A stretch of 13,648 nucleotides of DNA from JAVBKP01 sp031553975 (GCA_031553975.1 JAVBKP010000118.1:1-13648); one strand, 5' to 3'. Counted from the first letter of the stretch, positions 1 to 7,689 are shown. Notes: a model not told the origin generated them from the sequence alone. A program made the numbers and translations.

Positions 1-1170
1 ATTGATAAACAAATTGGTAGCTGTTACGTCTTTATTAACACGATCAAAACGAGTTTCTTCATGCTTTCGAGTACCGAAGGCACGAATTACCATCATACCT
101 GTAAGGTTTTCACGGGATACTAAGTTTAGTTTATCAACTAACTTTTGAATAATTTTAAACTTTGGTATAGCCAGTAGCATGAATAGTGTGAGTAGAATCA
201 CCAAACCTCCGCATGCAACGGCAATAATCCAGCTCATGGACACAGATGTCTGTAGTGCCATAATAACGCCACCAATGGCCATAATAGGCGCGTAGCAGAG
301 CATACGAATCCCTATCATCAGGAACATTTGTACCTGTGTTATATCGTTAGTAGAACGTGTGATAAGCGATGCTGTGGAGAATTTGTCAAATTCAGCGTTA
401 GAAAAGCTCTCCACTTTATTAAATATAGCTTTTCTAAGGTCTTTGGCTGTGCCTGCTGATATCCTCGACGAGAAAAAGCTGACCATGATCGTGGCTACAC
501 CGCCTAAGAACGCAATCCCTAACATGAGCAATCCAATGTGGATAATATAGTCTCGTTGCATCTTGCCAATGTCTTTTCCTTGCTCTTCATAGAAGGACTT
601 TGTGAACATCATGCCCACTTGCTCTCTCATCATTTTGTCAGTGGCAGTGGCTTTGTCCCTAGCAGATTGCATTTTTTCTTCTGGTAGCATGGATAACATA
701 GGCAACATTTCATATACCTTAGTAAAGTCTACGTCACTAATATTTTGCACGTTCTGACTCAAATCCGTCTTGCCAGATTCGGCTGCCATGGCCTTCATGA
801 ATTCTACAAAAGTCCAGGACGCCATACCGTAGGCATTATTTAACTCCCCTTGAAGTGCTTCTTTATCTTCTTTTGTTCCTTCTGAGGCGTTTTGGTTATA
901 AATCTCATTTTTGTCATCTAATGTATAGTTTGATTCAATTAACTTTTTCTCACCGCTAGACATAAAAGTTGTCATCAGTTGATACTGATCCTTCGTCAAT
1001 GACTTTGGTGCTGTATTTTCTATGCCGCTCTGTTGAATCCCAACATTTACTATATCTGACATTAAATGTGGCAGCTTTAAATCTGCCATTGCCTGACCAA
1101 ATAGCAATGCTATACAAACTAGTAGTAGCAGGCCATATGGCTTCAAGTACTTGGTTAATAATTTTCTCAT
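1..1170 (-). CDS. ABC multidrug-type exporter, membrane domain (partial, cut by window edge)
   Basis: I translated 390 residues without a stop; the gene continues beyond position 1, so the ATP-binding domain is not visible. Visible parts are TM1 at about residues 10-30, a long polar loop of some 170 residues, TM2 near 208-232 and further TM segments near 284-306 and 313-335. A type-1 exporter coupling region follows (ENLTGMMVIRAFGTRKHEETRF, given here only as its key residues E354-F375). The start motif MRKLLTKYLKPY, the 'SDIVNVGIQQSGIEN' stretch and the later ITRSTNDITQVQMF are typical of heterodimeric ABC exporters in Clostridia; the partner half-transporter would lie further left. The ATG at 1168-1170 overlaps the marR stop as ATGA, with a GGGG ribosome site upstream, so the two genes are translationally coupled. 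The substrate is unknown; drug or toxic-compound export is inferred from the MarR partner. Confidence 0.9.
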   Translation of the reverse strand, partial: MRKLLTKYLKPYGLLLLVCIALLFGQAMADLKLPHLMSDIVNVGIQQSGIENTAPKSLTKDQYQLMTTFMSSGEKKLIESNYTLDDKNEIYNQNASEGTKEDKEALQGELNNAYGMASWTFVEFMKAMAAESGKTDLSQNVQNISDVDFTKVYEMLPMLSMLPEEKMQSARDKATATDKMMREQVGMMFTKSFYEEQGKDIGKMQRDYIIHIGLLMLGIAFLGGVATIMVSFFSSRISAGTAKDLRKAIFNKVESFSNAEFDKFSTASLITRSTNDITQVQMFLMIGIRMLCYAPIMAIGGVIMALQTSVSMSWIIAVACGGLVILLTLFMLLAIPKFKIIQKLVDKLNLVSRENLTGMMVIRAFGTRKHEETRFDRVNKDVTATNLFIN

Positions 1171-1646
1171 TCTTTGTCCCCCTTATTGTCACAGTGAAAG
1201 TGTTTGCTTGGTACTTCACCTTGCATTTCTTTTGTTATCTCAACCAACTGATCTAGCAAATTTAGTAGCTCTTTTGTATTATCTTCACCAAATTTTTCGA
1301 TTATGTTGTCTAAATAATCCGCCATATTCTTTTCTACTTTGTCAAGTTTTTCAAGCCCTGTCGCGGTTACTCCAACGCTGACTTTGCGTCTGTCGTTTGT
1401 TGATATATTCCTTGTAATAAGCTCTTTCTTCTCTAAGCTGTTCAATACTTGAGATACAGCAGGCATGGACATATGTAAGTCCTCCTGAATTTTTGACACA
1501 GTACATATTCCTTCTAGCTTGGAAAGTTTCATTATTTTCTTTAAAATAAAAAATTCCCCTCTCGGCATTTCCATATCAAGCCCTGCGTGAAATCTTTTCA
1601 AACTCCTGCTGGTTTTAAACAACCTTTCTCTTAGCTCTGTCTTCAT
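1167..1646 (-). CDS. MarR-family transcriptional regulator
   Basis: 159 residues, the usual MarR size. The winged helix-turn-helix lies at about residues 30-105: the recognition-helix region includes MSMPAVSQVLNSLEKKELI, and the wing is the stretch containing STNDRRKVSV with the conserved Asp-Arg-Arg. N- and C-terminal helices should form the dimer interface. The C-terminus is His/Cys-bearing (SKHFHCDNKGDKE), which might bind a metal, but that is speculation. The start ATG at 1644-1646 has a strong GGAAGGGGGG site before it. The stop overlaps the ATG of the ABC exporter, making a classic MarR/exporter operon. A palindrome immediately downstream of the promoter -10 box (1707-1721) is the likely autoregulatory operator. 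The ligand is unknown. Confidence 0.93.
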   Translation of the reverse strand: MKTELRERLFKTSRSLKRFHAGLDMEMPRGEFFILKKIMKLSKLEGICTVSKIQEDLHMSMPAVSQVLNSLEKKELITRNISTNDRRKVSVGVTATGLEKLDKVEKNMADYLDNIIEKFGEDNTKELLNLLDQLVEITKEMQGEVPSKHFHCDNKGDKE

Positions 1647-1706
1647 TATTTCCCCCCCTTCCTATATTTAAACCTGTAAATCCTTAATATTTAAAATAGT
1701 TAAGTA

Positions 1707-1721
1707 GCTTAATCATTAAGC
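1707..1721. promoter_or_regulatory. Candidate MarR operator (perfect palindrome)
   Basis: GCTTAATCATTAAGC is a perfect 7+1+7 dyad placed about 10 nt downstream of the marR -10 box, at the expected transcription start. MarR proteins commonly bind AT-rich dyads of this size and repress their own operon; the assignment to this MarR is inferred from position. Confidence 0.6.
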
Positions 1722-1730
1722 AACTTTACT

Positions 1731-1759
1731 AATATAGCACATGAATTTTTTTATTGCAA
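1731..1759 (-). promoter_or_regulatory. Promoter of the marR-ABC operon
   Basis: Read leftward: -35 TTGCAA (1754-1759), a 17-nt spacer, and an extended -10 TGC-TATATT (hexamer 1731-1736). Transcription would start near 1724, about 80 nt before the marR ATG. Confidence 0.75.
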
Positions 1760-1792
1760 GGGTTTTTTTATGACTTATTTAAGACAACCTTG

Positions 1793-1902
1793 TTGGGGAC
1801 GGTTCTAAATTGATTGTGACCAACGAATCAGCAAATGTCATCAGCAAACGGGGACGGTTCTAAATTGCTGACCGATAAGTCAGTAATTTAGAACCGTCCC
1901 CG
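1793..1902. repeat. GGGGACGG repeat cluster A (half-element plus hairpin)
   Basis: A forward half-element GGGGACGGTTCTAAATT (1795-1811) is followed 38 nt later by a long inverted repeat. The left arm CGGGGACGGTTCTAAATT (1849-1866) and right arm AATTTAGAACCGTCCCCG (1885-1902) match perfectly over 18 bp. Inside them, one mismatch and an inner CTGAC/GTCAG pair lead to a 6-nt loop. It lies between the 3' end of the EamA gene and the marR promoter. No T-tract follows the hairpin on either strand, so it is not a classic terminator. Confidence 0.95.
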
Positions 1903-1929
1903 TTGTACGTAAAAAGGTTTATTTGCTTT

Positions 1930-2856
1930 TTATTTATGGGATTTGTCACTTGCCATGCTCATTCCAATGACGCCAGCAATGATTAATCCTGTACAGAAAA
2001 TATGATACCAGGCAAGTGGCTCACTCATAACAATAGCGCCTGCTATTATGGATATGGCCGTAGCTAGATTTGAGAATAGCGATACTTGCACCGCTTTCAT
2101 TCTAGCAGATACATAGCTCATGAGCATACTGGTGAGTAAGCTTGAAAAAATTCCCAAAAATGCTACTGCTACTAAAAATCTTACATTTGCTAGAGGGGCA
2201 AAATATTGAGAGAGTGTCCCTGCCGTTCCAGCTTCTACTAGGGCAATAGCATTGAATACCACTGTACCCATAATCATCATCACAAGACCAATTTCCATTG
2301 GTGACGAAGAACCCTTTAATGCCCTAAGTCCAATATTGCTAGAGGCAACTAGTAGATTGGACAAAAATAGAAATATATAACCCACTACATCTAGCTTGAA
2401 AGAATCTCCCGCAGCACTACTAGCGCCTAGTACGAACATTAGCACAATACCTGTAACTGATACTAAAACGAATAGGTTTTGCATGAAGCTGGTTTTTTCC
2501 TTTAAAAAAATTGCTGCTAATATGGCCGTAAGCACTGGTACTATAGCAAATAAAATTCCACTTTCAATGGTGGTTGTCCTCTGAATGCCCAACATCTGGA
2601 ATCCCATAAATCCAGCATAGCTAAAAGCTATGAATATAATTAATTTCATATTGGCTTTTTTGTAATTAACTTTGTAAATTCCTGTAATGATTAGCACTGC
2701 CGCAGTTAACAGTCCGAATCCAAATCTAAATCCTACCGTCTGCATAGCAGTTCCTACTTCTCCTGCCAGCTTTGCCGCTAGGAACGAGATTCCTACTATA
2801 ATAGAAAATCCTAATCCTGCTAGGTAGGCTTTGTATCCTGGTTTTACGTTGTCCAT
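1930..2856 (-). CDS. EamA/DMT-superfamily permease
   Basis: 308 residues with about ten hydrophobic segments arranged as two homologous EamA halves (roughly residues 10-140 and 155-302), the standard drug/metabolite transporter fold. The first half carries the family-typical stretch 'RTTTIESGILFAIVPVLTA' near residues 93-111, ahead of a Lys-Glu-Lys turn (FLKEKTS). The C-terminus is short and charged (ASDKSHK). The start ATG (2854-2856) has AGGAG five bases upstream. The gene is divergent from cca and appears monocistronic. Members export amino acids, nucleobases or small metabolites, or import some; nothing here shows the substrate. Confidence 0.92.
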   Translation of the reverse strand: MDNVKPGYKAYLAGLGFSIIVGISFLAAKLAGEVGTAMQTVGFRFGFGLLTAAVLIITGIYKVNYKKANMKLIIFIAFSYAGFMGFQMLGIQRTTTIESGILFAIVPVLTAILAAIFLKEKTSFMQNLFVLVSVTGIVLMFVLGASSAAGDSFKLDVVGYIFLFLSNLLVASSNIGLRALKGSSSPMEIGLVMMIMGTVVFNAIALVEAGTAGTLSQYFAPLANVRFLVAVAFLGIFSSLLTSMLMSYVSARMKAVQVSLFSNLATAISIIAGAIVMSEPLAWYHIFCTGLIIAGVIGMSMASDKSHK

Positions 2857-2896
2857 GTCATCTCCTGTTGTGGTCGTTTATATTTACAATTTTGTT

Positions 2897-2924
2897 TTGC
2901 ATTTGACCCGAAGTATAGTATAGT
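2897..2924 (+). promoter_or_regulatory. Possible cca promoter
   Basis: TTGCAT (2897-2902), 16 nt, TATAGT (2919-2924). An alternative reading uses TTGACC at 2903-2908 with AATAAA 18 nt further on. Either would start transcription 25-35 nt before the cca ATG. The assignment is weak. Confidence 0.35.
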
Positions 2925-2959
2925 GGAATAAATTTATAAAATCAAGGGAAAATAAAAGT

Positions 2960-4366
2960 ATGAGTTTTGAAATTTCTAAAAATGCAATGATTGCCATTAA
3001 TATGCTTGAAGAATCTGGATTTGAGGCCTATGTTGTAGGTGGCTCAGTCCGAGACTTACTCATGGGCAGGTTGCCTAGCGACTGGGATATTTGTACTTCT
3101 GCACTTCCTAATCAAGCATTAGATTGTTTTAAGTCTTACAAATGCATACCTACAGGGATTCGCCATGGCACTATTACAGTAGTAATAGAAAGGGATTCCC
3201 TTGAAATCACTACCTTCCGAACAGATGGGACGTACAGTGATGGGCGGAGACCTGACTCTGTAATCCTAGGCGTATCGCTAATAGACGATTTATCTCGCAG
3301 AGACTTTACAATAAATGCAATCGCCTACAACCCTGCACATGGAACCGTTGACCCCTTCGCTGGTGAAAATGATATTAAGTCTGGCATAATTCGTGCTGTC
3401 GGTGATCCCCAAAGGAGATTTGCAGAAGATGCCCTTCGCATCCTTCGCGCCGTCAGGTTTGCTTCTACTACTGATTTTAGTATAGACCCTCTTACACTGG
3501 CGGCCGCTAAGGGCCATGCCTCGTTACTTAATAACATCGCGAAAGAGCGCATTTGGTCTGAATTTTGTAAAATAATTCTCGGACCAGCAAGTGGGGACGG
3601 TTCTAATTGGTATAAAAACGGTTTGCATCGCCATAAATCATTTGAAAATAATTTGCATCGCTCATTTACATTAGACGATTTTAAGGAAATTATTACTGTG
3701 TTTATCCCTGAGATCAAGGGAATGTTTGGCTTTGATCAGAAAAATCCGCACCATATCTACGATGTATGGCAACATACTCTCCATGCGGTGGAGGCGGCCT
3801 CTTCAGATTTAATAATTAAACTGACAATGTTCTTTCATGACATTGGCAAACCTCACACTTTTTCTATAGACAAGGTTGGTGTAGGACATTTTTATGGGCA
3901 TGCAAAAAAAGGTGTAGAGTTGACAGATATTATTCTCCGCAGGTTAAAATGTGATACGCGTACTAGAGAAGACGTGCTTGAACTCATTAGACACCACGAC
4001 TCAGAAATAATACCTGAGCCAAAATATGTTCGTAAATGGCTGAATCGACTTGGGGAAGAGCGGCTCCGGCAACTCGTAGAGGTTAAAAGGGCTGATACAA
4101 TCGCCAAAGGCCTGCGAGAGGAGACACTAAATTGGCTTGGAACCCTTGACCAGATTGAGCACCTGATCAATGACATCTCCCTTGGGGACGGTTCTAATTG
4201 TTATAAATTAACTGACCTTTCGGTCAACGGAAATGACTTGAAGGGCATAGGTATCACCGCTGGCAGAGAAATTGGCAAAACTTTATCTTTATTGCTTGAT
4301 AAGGTCATGAATGATGAGCTTTCAAATGAGAAGGAGATTCTTTTGGGTTACTTGAAAAAACGTTAG
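2960..4366 (+). CDS. cca: CCA-adding tRNA nucleotidyltransferase with HD domain, carrying two in-frame repeat inserts
   Basis: 468 residues. The enzyme adds or repairs the 3' CCA end of tRNAs from CTP and ATP. Class II nucleotidyltransferase motifs are intact: GGSVRDLL (27-34), catalytic Asp41/Asp43 in SDWDI, the RRDFTINA motif (113-120), and the nucleotide-selecting EDALRILRAVRF region (156-167). An HD domain follows: HHIYDVWQHTLHAV near 262, then FFHDIGKPH. The C-terminal tRNA-binding end has the conserved pattern LSVNGNDLKGIG. Two half-elements GGGGACGGTTCTAAT sit in frame at 3593-3607 and 4184-4198, each encoding GDGSN (residues 212-216 and 409-413). The first is inside an apparent extra segment of about 20 residues that also holds an internal repeat (NGLHRHKSF / NNLHRSF). 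ATG 2960 has AAGGG upstream. All catalytic motifs remain, so the protein is probably functional. Confidence 0.95.
   Translation: MSFEISKNAMIAINMLEESGFEAYVVGGSVRDLLMGRLPSDWDICTSALPNQALDCFKSYKCIPTGIRHGTITVVIERDSLEITTFRTDGTYSDGRRPDSVILGVSLIDDLSRRDFTINAIAYNPAHGTVDPFAGENDIKSGIIRAVGDPQRRFAEDALRILRAVRFASTTDFSIDPLTLAAAKGHASLLNNIAKERIWSEFCKIILGPASGDGSNWYKNGLHRHKSFENNLHRSFTLDDFKEIITVFIPEIKGMFGFDQKNPHHIYDVWQHTLHAVEAASSDLIIKLTMFFHDIGKPHTFSIDKVGVGHFYGHAKKGVELTDIILRRLKCDTRTREDVLELIRHHDSEIIPEPKYVRKWLNRLGEERLRQLVEVKRADTIAKGLREETLNWLGTLDQIEHLINDISLGDGSNCYKLTDLSVNGNDLKGIGITAGREIGKTLSLLLDKVMNDELSNEKEILLGYLKKR
3593..3607 (+). repeat. In-frame half-element in cca (copy 1)
   Basis: GGGGACGGTTCTAAT, identical to the arms of the intergenic repeats, read as Gly-Asp-Gly-Ser-Asn (residues 212-216). 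It falls between the nucleotidyltransferase core and the HD domain. The following 60 nt contain a 10-nt direct repeat, TTTGCATCGC, at 3622-3631 and 3652-3661, spaced 30 bp (10 codons). Confidence 0.9.
4184..4198 (+). repeat. In-frame half-element in cca (copy 2)
   Basis: The same 15-mer GGGGACGGTTCTAAT, again read as GDGSN (residues 409-413), just before the conserved CYKLTDLSVNGNDL segment. A TGACC-TTTC-GGTCA dyad follows at 4213-4226, similar to the tips of the intergenic hairpins. That dyad encodes conserved family sequence and may be coincidental. Confidence 0.9.
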
Positions 4367-4390
4367 GACTTTTCATCCTAACGTTACTTT
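4359..4390. terminator. Bidirectional terminator between cca and the patatin gene
   Basis: Perfect 10-bp stem AACGTTAGGA (4359-4368) / TCCTAACGTT (4376-4385) with a 7-nt loop. A T-rich stretch follows on the right and an A6 run precedes it on the left, so it can stop transcripts from both sides. The cca stop codon lies within the left arm. Confidence 0.88.
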
Positions 4391-5583
4391 TATTTTCCTA
4401 ATATTTCTTTGAGCAGAATTTCTGCTGCTTTTTTATACTTTGTGGGAGGCATTTCTATTTGCTTGAGTATTTGTCGTGGCTTTGCAATTAGCCCACAGTT
4501 GTCTTCGTCTAATAGGCATCCTGAAAGTGCCTCAAATGTGACAAGGTTGAGCCTTTCGATTTCTTTCTTCTCTGCGGCCTCTTCCACCAACAGCAATATA
4601 AAATCTTCATAGTCAAATTCTTTTGGCAATTTGAAATGGCTTGCTAGTTCAGGAACTATTTTTTCAAATAGTGCCCGTTTCCCTGTGGTATGTTTAATGC
4701 CAAGAATCTCTGACATCTCGGCTACTTTTTTCTCGCTGACCTTAGATAACATTTTAAATGCGAATTTTTCACCACGGGGCGTCACGTAGTACCGTCTTCC
4801 TTTTAACCCTCTAAGTTTTCTCATGGCGTCACAGTATCCTAGCTGTATGTTGTGGATAATAGTGGTAGAATTGAAAATCATAAGTGGACCTAACGGCTCT
4901 GACGGTTCAATTGTAATAATATCTGTGTTATGTCCTTTTGTTTTTTTTATGATGCCTGGCGACACGGTTCTGACAGCAATAATATCTTTGTATCCTTTTT
5001 GTATAGCCATGTTTACAGGCATATTGTTGTGAAATCCTCCGTCTACAAATTGATTTCCATCTATTACCTCTGGCTGCAACCCTGGAAAACATGCGCTAGC
5101 CAATATATAGCTAATCAGCTTTCCTTCTGGAATGTCTTCAAGAAAGAATTCATGACCTTGCTTGCTAGTTATGTTATAGGTTGCCAGTCCAAAATTTTTA
5201 CCCGATGCTCTCACTTTATCTTCTTTAATGTATGTATCTAAAAACCCTCTTGCTTTAGTTGTGTCCACGCCCTTGGAGTCAAAGGCATTGACAAAGGTTT
5301 GGTAGACATAATTTAAAAAGTCTCTGTCAAAGTTATATGTTAATAACTTTTCTACCTCAGATTCCTCAATATCAAACAATGTGGAGGTAGTAATCTCCCC
5401 CCAAAGTTTTTCTGCTATTTCAAAGTCTCCTTGGGCAATAACTGCTGCATTTATACTGCCGATGGATGTGCCAAAAATACCGTCAAAGGAATACCCTTCC
5501 TCTAAGAGTGCTTTCACCACTCCAATATGATACGCTCCTCTTGCGCCTCCGCCCTCAAGGACAAGTGCAACATTTTTTTTCAT
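4390..5583 (-). CDS. Patatin-like phospholipase family protein
   Basis: 397 residues from the chosen start. The patatin fold occupies about residues 4-200. It has the oxyanion-hole motif GGGARGAYHIG (11-21), nucleophile Ser40 in GTSIG (38-42), and catalytic Asp181 in VDGGFHNNMPV. The remaining 200 residues are helical, rich in Lys/Glu, and of no recognised domain. There is no signal peptide, so it is probably a cytoplasmic serine acyl hydrolase acting on phospholipids or other lipids; the substrate is not evident. Start choice: an ATG two codons earlier (5587-5589) would lie only about 2 nt from GGAGG, whereas the ATG at 5581-5583 has an ideal 8-nt spacing from AAGGAGG (5593-5599 region). The gene is convergent with cca and appears to be alone in its transcription unit. 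Confidence 0.93.
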   Translation of the reverse strand: MKKNVALVLEGGGARGAYHIGVVKALLEEGYSFDGIFGTSIGSINAAVIAQGDFEIAEKLWGEITTSTLFDIEESEVEKLLTYNFDRDFLNYVYQTFVNAFDSKGVDTTKARGFLDTYIKEDKVRASGKNFGLATYNITSKQGHEFFLEDIPEGKLISYILASACFPGLQPEVIDGNQFVDGGFHNNMPVNMAIQKGYKDIIAVRTVSPGIIKKTKGHNTDIITIEPSEPLGPLMIFNSTTIIHNIQLGYCDAMRKLRGLKGRRYYVTPRGEKFAFKMLSKVSEKKVAEMSEILGIKHTTGKRALFEKIVPELASHFKLPKEFDYEDFILLLVEEAAEKKEIERLNLVTFEALSGCLLDEDNCGLIAKPRQILKQIEMPPTKYKKAAEILLKEILGK

Positions 5584-5716
5584 GTTCATCCCCTCCTTTA
5601 TGTGGTGATGCTAGCATAATGGCGTTACAAATCTGTGTGTTAACATTTTATCAATAAATTTTTCTATTTTCAACAATATTCTTATCTGATGTAGGTAAGA
5701 TTTGGGTATTGTGAAA

Positions 5717-5813
5717 CGGGGACGGTTCTAAATTGATGGTTTTATTTGCTCGGGCTTGTTTTGGGGACGGTTCTAATTTGCTGACCATCAGGTCTCTAAA
5801 TTAGAACCGTCCC
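5717..5813. repeat. GGGGACGG repeat cluster B (half-element plus hairpin)
   Basis: A half-element CGGGGACGGTTCTAAATT (5717-5734) is followed 28 nt later by an inverted repeat. The left arm GGGACGGTTCTAATTT (5764-5779) pairs with AAATTAGAACCGTCCC (5798-5813). Three mismatched bases then precede an inner GACC-ATCA-GGTC tip (5783-5794). It fills the spacer between the patatin gene's 5' end and the GH18 gene's 3' end, ending 10 nt from the GH18 stop. The rest of the 5584-5823 spacer holds no gene I can support. Confidence 0.95.
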
Positions 5814-5823
5814 AAAGTGAGAT

Positions 5824-7614
5824 TTACTTTAGCAATTCGTATACCACTTGGGCTAATTGCGCCCTAGTAGCTTTTTGTTTTGGCATTAGTTTATTATCAC
5901 CCATACCTGTAATAATGCCGCCTTTGACTAAAGTGTCTAACTCTTCTCTTGCCCAACTAGAGACTTGACCACTATCATCAAATGCTTCTATTGTGAGCTT
6001 TGGGTTGGTATACAAATTTTCACCTAGCTGATTAAAGGTATTATGCAGCAATGTAAACATCTCTTCTCTCGTCAACTGTCTTTCTGGCGCAAACTTGTCA
6101 TTTCCTATCCCACTGGTTATTCCAAGACGCTTTGCCGCTGATATATACCCTGCGTATTTTGAGGTACTGCTTACATCGCTAAAAGAATTAATTGGTTTGC
6201 TATCTGGTTCAATACCATATGCATCCATTAGCCACGCTACACATTCTGCTCTGGTAGCTATTTGGTTAGGCCTAAAATATTGCTCTGATTCGTCTATGAT
6301 GTGACGTTCTCTCAGAAATTCTGTTGCCTTATAGAACCAATCGGTCACCAAAACATCTCTGAAAGACCCTTGATTAGAACCGTCCCCAATTGGGTTTTCT
6401 AGCCAAGTCGTATAGTTGCTCCAAAGGCTGACATTCTCTTGACCTAATGCCCATGATCCCGCCCCTTTTATATCATATTTTTCTATTAGCGCTAGTTTTT
6501 CTTGTAGTGACTGGTCATTTTCATACCATAGTGTATAGGTGCCCGGTACCAAGGACTGTCCATTCACGGTGCTGGCTACGTCGCCAGATTTCACTGTAAA
6601 GGTTGCTTTGGGTGACTTTGCCTGTACATCATATGTGACTTCGGCATTATATTTAGATAAAATACTGTTGGCTGATGATACGGATAATCCATCACCGTCA
6701 AACCGCCCATTGCCGCCCCAAAGGCGGCCGTAAAAAGGCAGGCCGACGACGACCTTGTCGGGCGTCGTCTTGGTGAGCGCATACTGGATGGAGCGCTCAA
6801 CGAACGGTAGCGAAGCTACCGGGCCTGCCGAGCCTGTCTCAAAAGACTCATCGTAGGCCATAATCATAAGATAGTCGGAATTGGCGGCAAGGGCAGCATA
6901 ATCATAAGAGCCTTGCCATCCATTGTTGTATCCGTTGGGGTTGGCAGCTACTGCAACGGATACTTCTTTATATTTAGGAATTTTAGTTCTTAGTGCCTTT
7001 GTAAATTCTACATATTGAATTCGCTCTGCCACAGTTAGATTTTCAAGATCAATGTTTACACCATCTAAATTATAAGTAGATACAGCATTTGCGATTTGAT
7101 TGGCAAGTCCATCGACATTTTTTAGTGCACTAACCCCTGCTGCCCTATTCCAATGATTGCTAATAAAAGGAACTACTTTTATACCTTGTGCATGCATCTG
7201 ATCTACAAATTCTTTGCTAATGGTATTTATCTTCAAGCTACCATCAGGATTAATGTCAAAATAGCTTGGCGATACCACATCAAGGGAACCGTTGGTTCTG
7301 GTTACATATTCGATTTGCTTGGCGGTTGTCCCAAAATACAAATATGACATACTAAACCTATCAGCAGCGTGGACATCCAAAAACCCTTGTAGGGTCATTG
7401 ATGCTATGACAGCACCTGCAACCACAATTTTAATATTTTTAACATGTAAGCCTTTAGCCTCATTTTCTAAAATATGCTTTACCTTTTCTCCATACTCTTT
7501 GAGGTTATCTTTGGAAAGAATATCTAGACCGAACTCAGTACTCAATCCATTAAAGGTTAGCAACAGTTCGTAACTACCATCTTTTTGTTCACTTTCAACA
7601 AATTTGTAAAACAT
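5824..7614 (-). CDS. Surface glycoside hydrolase family 18 protein with three SLH repeats
   Basis: 596 residues from ATG 7612-7614. Order: a polar N-terminal region of about 58 residues; a hydrophobic segment (about 60-78) with a possible cleavage after VHA (residue 83); a GH18 barrel (about 86-405); a linker; and SLH repeats at about 418-467, 478-528 and 545-596. The GH18 active site reads DGVNIDLE (184-191), with Glu191 as the catalytic acid. Asn replaces the usual second Asp, as I recall from the YaaH/SleL-like spore-lytic subfamily. The product is probably anchored to the cell wall through SLH and cleaves a GlcNAc-containing polymer, perhaps peptidoglycan. GDGSN at 410-414, encoded by a repeat half-element, sits in the linker. 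A GC-rich patch covers codons about 260-305. A longer form could start at TTG 7654-7656, but AAAGGAG (7626-7632) lies 11 nt before the ATG and favours it. Confidence 0.9.
   Translation of the reverse strand: MFYKFVESEQKDGSYELLLTFNGLSTEFGLDILSKDNLKEYGEKVKHILENEAKGLHVKNIKIVVAGAVIASMTLQGFLDVHAADRFSMSYLYFGTTAKQIEYVTRTNGSLDVVSPSYFDINPDGSLKINTISKEFVDQMHAQGIKVVPFISNHWNRAAGVSALKNVDGLANQIANAVSTYNLDGVNIDLENLTVAERIQYVEFTKALRTKIPKYKEVSVAVAANPNGYNNGWQGSYDYAALAANSDYLMIMAYDESFETGSAGPVASLPFVERSIQYALTKTTPDKVVVGLPFYGRLWGGNGRFDGDGLSVSSANSILSKYNAEVTYDVQAKSPKATFTVKSGDVASTVNGQSLVPGTYTLWYENDQSLQEKLALIEKYDIKGAGSWALGQENVSLWSNYTTWLENPIGDGSNQGSFRDVLVTDWFYKATEFLRERHIIDESEQYFRPNQIATRAECVAWLMDAYGIEPDSKPINSFSDVSSTSKYAGYISAAKRLGITSGIGNDKFAPERQLTREEMFTLLHNTFNQLGENLYTNPKLTIEAFDDSGQVSSWAREELDTLVKGGIITGMGDNKLMPKQKATRAQLAQVVYELLK
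6373..6387 (-). repeat. In-frame half-element in the GH18/SLH gene
   Basis: On the coding (minus) strand this is GGGGACGGTTCTAAT, read as GDGSN (residues 410-414) at the junction between the GH18 domain and the first SLH repeat. It is the same 15-mer in the same frame as both copies in cca. Confidence 0.9.
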
Positions 7615-7660
7615 TTTCCCAAACACTCCTTTAATTCTTTTTTTTACTATTCCCAATAAT

Positions 7661-7689
7661 TTGCAATTTTATTGCTGTTGAATTACAAT
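7661..7689 (+). promoter_or_regulatory. Probable promoter of the M29 aminopeptidase gene
   Basis: TTGCAA (7661-7666), a 17-nt spacer and TACAAT (7684-7689). It lies upstream of repeat cluster C. If it is used, the whole nested repeat is transcribed within a 5' leader of about 165 nt. Confidence 0.55.

Noticed and set aside
969..1256. Open frames antisense to the ABC exporter and marR
   Set aside because: They are shadows of the real genes on the other strand, with no ribosome site and no recognisable composition.
2960..4366. Frameshift or pseudogene status of cca because of the inserts
   Set aside because: The frame is continuous and all catalytic and HD motifs are intact.
5764..5813. Repeat hairpins acting as ordinary rho-independent terminators
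   Set aside because: None of the hairpins is followed by a T-tract on either strand, and several genes have separate good terminators (4359-4390, 9271-9312, 12140-12177).
7615..7656. TTG start of the GH18 gene at 7656
   Set aside because: AAAGGAG at 7626-7632 suits the ATG at 7614; the TTG has no comparable site. It is not fully excluded.
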